From Streptomyces sp. OR43 (GTDB lineage: Bacteria > Actinomycetota > Actinomycetes > Streptomycetales > Streptomycetaceae): 64,000 nt of DNA. The notes under the pieces are model-generated. The model was not told the origin of the DNA and searched no databases. It worked only from the letters and a program-made list of their open reading frames with translations. The DNA lies in the NCBI RefSeq assembly GCF_008042275.1, contig NZ_RDBK01000043.1, positions 2,221,944 through 2,285,943 on the forward strand. Reading direction: 5' to 3'. Of the stretch, positions 57,848-64,000 are shown in pieces (position 1 is the first letter of the stretch; the number at the start of each line of letters is the position of its first letter). Both the position numbers and the translations under genes were made by a program.

Positions 57848-58564
57848 ATGAACGCCAAGCGAAGACTGGCTCTCGTGATCGGTGCGGGGATCGCCCCCCT
57901 CATCGCGGTGGCCCTGCCCGCCACCACAGCGAGTGCGCACGGATACGTCTCCTCACCCCCGAGCCGCCAGGCCCAGTGCGCCGCGGGCACCGTCCCCTGC
58001 GGTCAGATCAAGTACGAACCGCAGAGCGTCGAGGGCCCGAAGGGCCTGCGGAGCTGCAGCGGCGGAAATTCCCAGTTCGCCGAGCTCGACGACGACAGCA
58101 AGGGCTGGAAGGTCACCCCGGTCGCCGGTTCGGCCGACTTCTCCTGGGCGCTGACCGCCCGGCATGCCACGAGCACCTGGCAGTACTACGTCGGCGGCAC
58201 CAAGGTGGCCGAGTTCAACGACGGCGGTGCCCAGCCCGGCGCCACAGTGACCCACCACGTGAACTTCGGGTCCCTCTCGGGCAAGCAGAAGGTCCTCGCG
58301 GTCTGGAACGTCGCCGACACGTCGAACGCCTTCTACGCCTGCATCGACGTGAACATCGGTGGCGGCGGCACCGACCCGGGCGACCCCGGCGATCCGGACC
58401 CGGGCGACTGCGCGGCATCGGGCTGGGAGGCCGGCCGGATCTACAACGGCGGCGACACCGCCTCCCTCGACGGCCACACCTGGCGCGCCAAGTGGTGGAC
58501 CCAGGGCGAGCAGCCCGGCACCACCGGGGACTGGGGTGTCTGGGAAGACCTCGGCACCTGCTGA
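57848..58564 (+). CDS. AA10 lytic polysaccharide monooxygenase with C-terminal chitin-binding module
   Basis: The protein is 238 aa from the ATG at 57848. The signal peptide ends at SA just before His-Gly-Tyr (HGYVSSPPSRQ), so the mature N-terminal His forms the copper histidine brace. The second brace His is in TARHATSTWQYYV, and the core ends with FYACIDVNI. A Gly/Asp/Pro linker leads to a CBM5/12 module (GWEAGRIYNGGDTASLDGHTWRAKWWTQGEQP) that binds chitin. It cleaves crystalline chitin oxidatively. The upstream DasR-type site predicts control by chitin or GlcNAc. Confidence 0.95.
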   Translation: MNAKRRLALVIGAGIAPLIAVALPATTASAHGYVSSPPSRQAQCAAGTVPCGQIKYEPQSVEGPKGLRSCSGGNSQFAELDDDSKGWKVTPVAGSADFSWALTARHATSTWQYYVGGTKVAEFNDGGAQPGATVTHHVNFGSLSGKQKVLAVWNVADTSNAFYACIDVNIGGGGTDPGDPGDPDPGDCAASGWEAGRIYNGGDTASLDGHTWRAKWWTQGEQPGTTGDWGVWEDLGTC

Positions 58565-58693
58565 CATCCACCCCGGAACCATCGGCGGCCGCATCGCGGC
58601 CACGGGACGCCCACTCCCGTGGCCGCGATGCGGCACGGCCGACGCGGGGGAGCCCCGGCAGCCTGCGGCAGGCGGGATGTCAGACTGGACGGC

Positions 58694-60151
58694 ATGGCTT
58701 ACGACGATCTTCGTTCCCTCCTCCGGGCCCTGGAGCGCGAGGGCGAGCTCAAGCGCATCAAGGCCGAGGTCGACCCCTACCTGGAGGTCGGTGAGATCGT
58801 CGACCGGGTGAACAAGGCCGGCGGACCCGCGCTGCTCTTCGAGAACGTCAAGGGCTCCTCGATGCCCCTGGCCATGAACGTCTTCGGCACCGACAAGCGC
58901 CTCCTCAAGGCCCTCGGGCTCAAGTCCTACGCCGACATCAGCGACAAGATCGGCGGACTGCTCAAGCCCGAACTGCCGCACGGCTTCGTCGGCGTACGGG
59001 AGGCCTTCGGCAAGCTCGGCACGATGGTGCACGTACCGCCGAAGAAGGTGAAGTCCGAGAACGCCCCCGTCCAGGAGGTCGTCCTCACCGGCGACGACGT
59101 GGACCTGGACCAGCTGCCCGCGCTGTTCACCTGGCCCAAGGACGGCGGCTCCTTCTTCAACCTGGGGCTCACCCACACCAAGCACCCCGAGACCGGCGTC
59201 CGGAACCTCGGGCTCTACCGCCTCCAGCGCCACGACCGCCGCACCATCGGCATGCACTGGCAGATCCACAAGGACAGCCGCAACCACTACCAGGTCGCCG
59301 CCAAGCGCGGCGAGCGGCTGCCCGTCGCCATCGCCTTCGGCGCGCCGCCCGCGGTCACGTACGCCTCCACCGCCCCGCTGCCCGGCGACATCGACGAGTA
59401 CCTCTTCGCCGGGTTCATCCAGGGCAAGCGCATCGAGATGGTCGACTGCAAGACCGTCCCGCTCCAGGTCCCGGCCAACGCCGAGGTCGTCATCGAGGGC
59501 TGGCTGGAGCCCGGCCAGATGCTTCCCGAGGGGCCGTTCGGCGACCACACCGGCTTCTACACGCCGCAGGAACCGTTCCCCGCACTGACCATCGACTGCG
59601 TGACGATGCGGAAGCGGCCGCTGCTCCAGTCCATCGTCGTCGGCCGTCCGCCGACCGAGGACGGTCCGCTGGGGCGGGCCACCGAGCGGTTCTTCCTGCC
59701 GCTGCTCAAGATCATCGTGCCGGACATCGTGGACTACCACCTGCCCGAGTCCGGTGGCTTCCACAACTGTGCGATCGTCTCGATCGACAAGAAGTACCCC
59801 AAGCACGCGCAGAAGGTGATGAGCGCGATCTGGGGTGCGCACATGATGTCGCTGACGAAGCTGATCGTCGTCGTGGACTCCGACTGTGATGTCCACGATC
59901 TGCACGAGGTGTCCTGGCGGGCCCTCGGCAACACCGACTACGCACGTGACCTCACCGTCGCCGAGGGCCCGGTCGACCACCTCGACCACGCCTCGTACCA
60001 GCAGTTCTGGGGCGGCAAGGCGGGCATCGACGCGACGAAGAAGTGGCCCGAGGAGGGCTACACCCGGGACGGGGGCTGGCCGGACATGGTCGAGTCCGAC
60101 CCGGACACGGCGGCGAAGGTCGACCGCCGCTGGAAGGAATACGGACTGTGA
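58694..60151 (+). CDS. mqnL: UbiD-family decarboxylase (menaquinone pathway)
   Basis: The protein is 485 aa with UbiD signatures: NVKGSSMPLAMNVFG, the prFMN-binding stretch around MHWQIHKDSRNHY, and EGPFGDHTGFYTPQEPFP with the catalytic Glu region. It uses prenylated FMN made by the UbiX protein encoded at 61130. With UbiA next and mqnE downstream, it most likely decarboxylates a naphthoate intermediate in futalosine-type menaquinone synthesis. The stop overlaps the next start. Confidence 0.9.
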   Translation: MAYDDLRSLLRALEREGELKRIKAEVDPYLEVGEIVDRVNKAGGPALLFENVKGSSMPLAMNVFGTDKRLLKALGLKSYADISDKIGGLLKPELPHGFVGVREAFGKLGTMVHVPPKKVKSENAPVQEVVLTGDDVDLDQLPALFTWPKDGGSFFNLGLTHTKHPETGVRNLGLYRLQRHDRRTIGMHWQIHKDSRNHYQVAAKRGERLPVAIAFGAPPAVTYASTAPLPGDIDEYLFAGFIQGKRIEMVDCKTVPLQVPANAEVVIEGWLEPGQMLPEGPFGDHTGFYTPQEPFPALTIDCVTMRKRPLLQSIVVGRPPTEDGPLGRATERFFLPLLKIIVPDIVDYHLPESGGFHNCAIVSIDKKYPKHAQKVMSAIWGAHMMSLTKLIVVVDSDCDVHDLHEVSWRALGNTDYARDLTVAEGPVDHLDHASYQQFWGGKAGIDATKKWPEEGYTRDGGWPDMVESDPDTAAKVDRRWKEYGL

Positions 60152-61065
60152 GCGCCGCCGAAGCGACCCTGGGCTCCGGCCCCGCGCAACCGAACAGCAA
60201 GGTCAAGGCGTTCCTGCGGCTGGTGATGATCGAGCACTCGGTCTTCGCGCTGCCCTTCGCCTACATCGCCGCCCTGACCGCGATGTTCCTGGACGACGGG
60301 TCCGTCCAGTGGACGACGCTGCTGCTGGTCACCGTCGCGATGGTCGGACTGCGCACGTTCGCGATGGCCGCGAACCGGATCATCGACCGCGAGATCGACG
60401 CCCGCAACCCGCGCACCGCCGGCCGTGAGCTGGTGACCGGCGCGGTGTCGGTGAAGTCGGCGTGGACGGGCGCGCTCGTCGCCGTCGTCGTCTTCCTCGG
60501 CGCGGCGGCGCTGCTGAACCCGCTCTGCCTGGCCCTGGCGCCCGTCGCGGTGATCCCGATGGTCGTCTACCCGTACGGCAAGCGGTTCACGAACTACCCG
60601 CACGCCATCCTCGGTATCGCCCAGGCCATGGGCCCGGTCGGGGCCTGGCTGGCGGTGACGGGCAGCTGGTCGTGGGACGCGGTCATCCTGGGGCTCGCCG
60701 TCGGTGTGTGGATCGGCGGCTTCGACCTGATCTTCGCCTGCCAGGACGTTCAGGCCGACCGCGCCCACGGCGTGCTGTCCGTCCCGGCGCGCTTCGGTGT
60801 CCCGGCGGCGCTGTGGGGCGCGCGGGTCTGCCATGTGGTGACGACGGGCCTGCTGGTCTGGTTCGGCCTGGCCACGGAGGCCGGGCTCTTCTACTGGGTG
60901 GGCATGGTGATCGTCGCTGTGGCCTTCGTGTACGAGCACCGGGTGGTGCGGCCCCACGATCTGTCGCGGCTGAACCGGGCGTTCTTCCAGGTCAACGGGT
61001 TCATCGGGATCGCGCTCTTCGCGTGCGCGCTGCTGGACCTGCTGGTGCGCGGCCTGACGGTGTAG
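60148..61065 (+). CDS. mqnP: UbiA-family prenyltransferase (menaquinone pathway)
   Basis: The protein is 305 aa from the GTG at 60148, overlapping the UbiD stop. It has about eight to nine TM helices and the two Asp-rich motifs: NRIIDREIDARNPRT near 72-86 and DVQADRAHG near 196-204. LVMIEHSVFALPFAYIAAL is the typical opening. It attaches the prenyl chain to dihydroxynaphthoate in the membrane. Confidence 0.93.
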   Translation: MSAAEATLGSGPAQPNSKVKAFLRLVMIEHSVFALPFAYIAALTAMFLDDGSVQWTTLLLVTVAMVGLRTFAMAANRIIDREIDARNPRTAGRELVTGAVSVKSAWTGALVAVVVFLGAAALLNPLCLALAPVAVIPMVVYPYGKRFTNYPHAILGIAQAMGPVGAWLAVTGSWSWDAVILGLAVGVWIGGFDLIFACQDVQADRAHGVLSVPARFGVPAALWGARVCHVVTTGLLVWFGLATEAGLFYWVGMVIVAVAFVYEHRVVRPHDLSRLNRAFFQVNGFIGIALFACALLDLLVRGLTV

Positions 61066-61129
61066 GGCCCGCCGGACGTCCCAACTCCTGACGCGCCACC
61101 GGATCACGGCGCCGGATAGGCTCAGGGGT

Positions 61130-61813
61130 GTGGATTCCGGGACTTCAGTGACTCAACCGCAGCGAAAGCCTTGGATTGTCGGGGTTTCGGGCGCTTCGGG
61201 CACCCCATTCGCCGCGTCCGTGCTGCGCGGCCTGCTGGCCGCGGGGGAGAGCGTCGATCTGGTGGTGAGCCGGGCCTCGCGGCTGACGCTGCTGGACGAG
61301 ACCGGGATCGCGTTCCGCGACGCGCACTGGCGGGAGGACCTGGCCGGCTGGCTGGCGCGGGGGGCGGACGGGAAGCCGCACACCTTCGACGTGGACGTGT
61401 CCGGCGTACGGCACTGGGCTGCCGGCGATCTGGCCGCGGGGCCGTCCTCGGGGTCGTACCCGGCCAAGGGGATGCTGATCGTGCCCGCGTCGACGGCCTG
61501 CGTGGCCGGGGTGGCGCTCGGGCTCTCGAAGGACCTGCTGCAACGGGCCGCGAGCGTGACGCTCAAGGAGCGGCGGAAGCTGGTCGTCGCGGTGCGCGAG
61601 ACCCCGCTGAACGGTCAGACGCTGCGGCACATGGTGGCCCTGGACGAGGCGGGCGCGGTCGTGCTGCCCGCCTCTCCGGCGTTCTACGCGGGGGCGACGC
61701 ACATCCAGGACCTGGTGGATTTCGTCGCGGGACGGGTGCTGGACGCGGCAGGGGTGCCGCACCGGTTGTACCGCCGCTGGGAGGGAGAGCTCGGTGGCGG
61801 CTCTCGCGGCTGA
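61130..61813 (+). CDS. mqnM: UbiX-family flavin prenyltransferase
   Basis: The protein is 227 aa from the GTG at 61130 (CAGGGG upstream); GTG at 61148 is an alternative. It shows GVSGASGTPFAASVLRGLL (FMN site), PASTACVAGVALGLSKDLLQRAASVTLKERRKLVVAVRETPLN, and PASPAFYAGATHIQDLVDF. It makes prenyl-FMN for the UbiD protein two genes upstream. Confidence 0.93.
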   Translation: MDSGTSVTQPQRKPWIVGVSGASGTPFAASVLRGLLAAGESVDLVVSRASRLTLLDETGIAFRDAHWREDLAGWLARGADGKPHTFDVDVSGVRHWAAGDLAAGPSSGSYPAKGMLIVPASTACVAGVALGLSKDLLQRAASVTLKERRKLVVAVRETPLNGQTLRHMVALDEAGAVVLPASPAFYAGATHIQDLVDFVAGRVLDAAGVPHRLYRRWEGELGGGSRG

Positions 61814-61824
61814 CCCGGGTCGGG

Positions 61825-61959
61825 TCAGCGCTTCTTGGAGGCGCGCAGCTTGCGCGTCAGGCCGGCCCGGTGGGCCGTGGCGGGCTGGTGGGCACGCGAG
61901 CGGTTGGCCAGGTCCTGCAGCTCGCGCATCCGGGCGTAGGCCATCTCGATCGTGTACAC
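61825..61959 (-). CDS. 44-aa basic small protein
   Basis: This short gene (GTG at 61959, TGA at 61825-61827) has an AGGAG RBS ten bases upstream. The product starts MYTIEMAYARMRELQDLAN and ends KLRASKKR. It is rich in Arg and Lys with an amphipathic helical start and no Cys. It is divergent from the Lrp gene with a shared AT-rich promoter at 61970-62070. The good RBS and clean codon bias support a real gene. Function is unknown; a nucleic-acid-binding peptide is possible. Confidence 0.7.
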   Translation of the reverse strand: MYTIEMAYARMRELQDLANRSRAHQPATAHRAGLTRKLRASKKR

Positions 61960-62091
61960 GGTGTATCCACTCCTGAAGATTCGAAAGCATTTTTTGGAAG
62001 TTCGGAAAGATTTGCAGGCCGTGAAGCCCGCATGCCTTAGATTCTACACGTAGACTCGCGAAACTGCTGAACAATGGAAGGTTTCAGTCAC
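61960..62091. promoter_or_regulatory. Divergent AT-rich promoter region of the 44-aa protein and Lrp genes
   Basis: This is one of the least GC-rich stretches in the window (around 61976-62012, with a run of six T). An imperfect palindrome agattctacacgtagact at 62038-62056 may be an Lrp/AsnC autoregulatory operator. Confidence 0.5.
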
Positions 62092-62547
62092 ATGGACGCG
62101 GTGGACAGGCAGCTCATCCAGGCCCTCAGGGAGAACGGCAGGGCCTCGTACGCCGAGCTGGGGCGGCTCGTCGGGCTCTCCGGGCCCAGCGTCACCGACC
62201 GCATCAACCGGCTGGAAACCGCCGGTGTCATCACCGGCTACCGCGCCACCGTCGACGCGGCCTCGCTCGGCCTCGGGGTCACGGCCCTGATCGGCATCTC
62301 GCTCTCGGACGCCGCCGACCACGAGGACGTGGCCCACCGGCTGAAGGACCTCGCCGAGATCGAGGACGCCTGGTTCATCGCCGGCGACGACTCCTACATG
62401 CTCAAGGTCCGGGTCGGCGACGTGGACGGCCTGGAGAAGACCATCCGCCGGCTCAGCGGTACCAAGGGCGTATCCCGGACGCGTACGACGATCGTGCTCT
62501 CCACCAAGTGGGAGAACCGGGTCGGAGACCTCCCGGAAGAGGGCTAG
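62092..62547 (+). CDS. Lrp/AsnC-family transcriptional regulator
   Basis: It is read from the ATG at 62092 (GGAAGG upstream), 151 aa. HTH at 1-50 (LDRQL-like start, ASYAELGRLVGLSGPSVTDRINRLETAGVI), then the RAM ligand domain (GLGVTALIGISL, FIAGDDSYMLKVRVGDVDGLEKTIRRL). It probably responds to an amino acid and may control the divergent small gene or itself. Confidence 0.93.
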   Translation: MDAVDRQLIQALRENGRASYAELGRLVGLSGPSVTDRINRLETAGVITGYRATVDAASLGLGVTALIGISLSDAADHEDVAHRLKDLAEIEDAWFIAGDDSYMLKVRVGDVDGLEKTIRRLSGTKGVSRTRTTIVLSTKWENRVGDLPEEG

Positions 62548-62596
62548 GCGTACGGTGATCTGAGTCTGTTACGAAGAGGAAATGGGAGGCGCCCTA

Positions 62597-63760
62597 GTGG
62601 ACGCGGGACTCAAGCGCGAGCTGGAGCAGAAGGTCCGGGACGGCGAACGACTGTCCCGCGAGGACGGGATCGCGCTCTACGAGTCCGACGACCTGGCCTG
62701 GCTGGGCGGGCTGGCCCATGAGGTGCGTACGCGGAAGAACGGCGACGTCGTCCACTTCAACGTCAACCGCCACCTCAACATGACCAACGTGTGCACCGCC
62801 TCGTGCGCGTACTGCTCCTTCCAGCGCAAGCCGGGGGAGAAGGACGCGTACACGATGCGCATCGAGGAGGCCGTCCGCCTCGCGAAGGCGATGGAGGGCG
62901 AGAGCCTCACCGAGCTGCACATCGTCAACGGGCTGCACCCCACCCTCCCGTGGCGCTACTACCCGCGTTCGCTGAGCGCGCTGAAGGAAGCGCTGCCGCA
63001 GGTCTCCCTCAAGGCGTTCACCGCCACCGAGATCCACCACTTCGAGACCATCTCCGGGCTCTCCGCCTCCGAGATCCTCGACGAGCTCATCGAGGCCGGT
63101 CTGGAGTCGCTGACCGGTGGCGGCGCGGAGATCTTCGACTGGGAGGTCCGCCAGCACATCGTCGACCACGCCACCCACTGGGAGGACTGGTCGCGCATCC
63201 ACCGGCTCGCGCACGAGAAGGGGCTCAAGACCCCGGCGACGATGCTGTACGGGCACATCGAGGAGCCCCGTCACCGCGTCGACCACGTGCTGCGGCTGCG
63301 TGAGCTCCAGGACGAGACCGGCGGCTTCCAGGTCTTCATCCCGCTGCGCTACCAGCACGACTTCGTGGACATGAAGGACGGCAAGGTCCGCAACAAGCTC
63401 CAGGCGCGGACGACGATGGCGACCGGCGCCGAGGCGCTGAAGACCTTCGCGGTCTCCCGCCTGCTGTTCGACAACGTCCCGCACGTCAAGGTCTTCTGGG
63501 TGATGCACGGCGTGCAGACCGCCCAGCTGGCCCTCCAGCACGGTGCGGACGACATGGACGGCTCGGTCGTCGAGTACAAGATCACGCACGACGCGGACAA
63601 CTACGGCACGCCGAACAAGCTGGGCCGTGAGGATCTGCTGGACCTGATCCGCGACGCCGGCTTCCGGCCCGTGGAGCGCAACACCCGGTACGAGATCATC
63701 CGCGAGTACCCGGGCCCGGACGCCGGGCGGCGCGAGTCGCCGCAGCCGATGCGGGTCTGA
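62597..63760 (+). CDS. mqnE: Aminofutalosine synthase MqnE (radical SAM)
   Basis: It is read from the GTG at 62597 with GGAGG seven bases upstream; the in-frame ATG at 62582 has no spacing for an RBS. It is 387 aa. The radical SAM cluster motif is CTASCAYCSF (C-x3-C-x2-C) near 66-75, followed by HIVNGLHPTLPWRYYP, AFTATEIHHF and TPATMLYGHIEEP, all MqnE hallmarks. It joins SAM-derived adenosyl radical to 3-(1-carboxyvinyloxy)benzoate in the futalosine pathway. A terminator hairpin follows. Confidence 0.95.
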   Translation: MDAGLKRELEQKVRDGERLSREDGIALYESDDLAWLGGLAHEVRTRKNGDVVHFNVNRHLNMTNVCTASCAYCSFQRKPGEKDAYTMRIEEAVRLAKAMEGESLTELHIVNGLHPTLPWRYYPRSLSALKEALPQVSLKAFTATEIHHFETISGLSASEILDELIEAGLESLTGGGAEIFDWEVRQHIVDHATHWEDWSRIHRLAHEKGLKTPATMLYGHIEEPRHRVDHVLRLRELQDETGGFQVFIPLRYQHDFVDMKDGKVRNKLQARTTMATGAEALKTFAVSRLLFDNVPHVKVFWVMHGVQTAQLALQHGADDMDGSVVEYKITHDADNYGTPNKLGREDLLDLIRDAGFRPVERNTRYEIIREYPGPDAGRRESPQPMRV

Positions 63761-63794
63761 CCCGGCGCGCGCCCTGTCGCGCGCAGTGCTGAAC

Positions 63795-63829
63795 GAAAGC
63801 TCCGGCCGCCGTCCCCGGCCGGAGCTTTC
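63795..63829 (+). terminator. Terminator after mqnE
   Basis: A perfect 13-bp stem (63795-63807 / 63817-63829) with a 9-nt loop lies 35 bp after the mqnE stop. Confidence 0.88.
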
Positions 63830-63882
63830 TCGCGTTCCGGACGGTGGTTGAGCAGAGGGCAAGTAATGGTTAATCTGCTCCT

Positions 63883-64000
63883 ATGGCGCTTACATTTGAG
63901 CTGGACCCGAAGTTCGACCGGTCGGTCCGGGACGGCATAGCCGAGCTCTGGGCCGATGTGTCCAACGCGGGCGGCGCGGTGGGTTTCGTGCCGCCCGTGA
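63883..64000 (+). CDS. N-terminus of a GNAT-like acetyltransferase (cut by window end)
   Basis: The ATG at 63883 opens a frame that runs off the right edge after 39 full codons: MALTFELDPKF, then IAELWADVSNAGGAVGFVPPV. The segment resembles the start of GNAT acetyltransferases often found beside menaquinone genes in Streptomyces. Too little is present to see the acetyl-CoA motif, so the family call is tentative. Confidence 0.6.
   Translation, partial: MALTFELDPKFDRSVRDGIAELWADVSNAGGAVGFVPPV

Overview
The window is very GC-rich DNA with Streptomyces-type gene content: a DUF2637/SpdB-like protein, two DUF3558 lipoproteins, a futalosine-pathway menaquinone set (UbiD, UbiA, UbiX, MqnE), a system II cytochrome c maturation operon, and a DasR-type operator in front of a chitin-active LPMO. 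It is almost certainly a Streptomyces chromosome segment, running from the inside of a biosynthetic gene cluster (BGC) out into conserved chromosome.

Positions 1 to about 29,170 hold an unusual BGC that is cut off at the left edge. (a) 1-5947 (+) is a tightly coupled run: DegT aminotransferase, IolE/IolI-like TIM barrel, M20 amidohydrolase, Ldh2-type dehydrogenase, a Gfo/Idh/MocA enzyme with an extra C-terminal domain, and a B3/B4 protein. It looks like synthesis of an aminated sugar, cyclitol or amino-acid-like unit. (b) 6092-8819 (+) is a chorismate branch: TrpE-like synthase, TrpG amidotransferase and an iron-sulfur flavoprotein. (c) 18030-8941 (-) is one operon-like run: Gfo/Idh/MocA enzyme, two ATP-grasp ligases, MFS exporter, TrpF, PaaK-like adenylate-forming ligase, a prephenate-dehydratase-fold protein and an amidohydrolase. 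Together b and c suggest an aminobenzoate or 3-hydroxyanthranilate-type unit, perhaps closed to a benzoxazole, and joined by amide bonds to another unit. (d) 18295-29166 is a type II polyketide half: FabG-like SDR (+), then on the minus strand SMP-30-like lactonase, MFS, AfsA-type double hotdog, HAD phosphatase, second FabG-like SDR, SnoaL-like protein, ACP, ketosynthase, chain-length factor and CrtI-like flavoenzyme. KS/CLF/ACP next to AfsA and a HAD phosphatase suggests a beta-ketoacyl chain condensed with a C3 phosphate, as in butyrolactone or furan signal synthesis, but used here to build a product. No dedicated regulator gene is visible in this region.

Positions 29,500-45,000 carry mixed chromosomal genes: SpdB-like protein, DUF3558 lipoproteins, rtcB followed by a convergent LAGLIDADG endonuclease-like gene, SDR, YnfA, MarR, Ub-Mut7C RNase, NmrA-like enzyme, GNAT, AraC, TIGR03086, DUF3291 and an ArsR-like regulator. 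At 39,345-40,438 there are two abutting perfect inverted repeats (116-bp and 177-bp arms). They duplicate the 5' ends of two neighbouring genes in inverted orientation and leave one membrane-protein gene with identical 5' ends on both sides.

Positions 45,120-64,000 are conserved housekeeping: hemL plus a histidine phosphatase, a Tat lipoprotein deacetylase-like protein, the TlpA/CcdA/ResB/ResC cytochrome c system, a P-loop NTPase with a membrane-anchored periplasmic-binding-type protein, a PLD-N membrane protein, the AA10 LPMO, UbiD-UbiA-UbiX, a 44-aa small protein, an Lrp regulator, mqnE, and the start of a GNAT gene at the right edge. No rRNA, confident tRNA, CRISPR array or transposase was seen. 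All functions are read from motifs and context without database searches.
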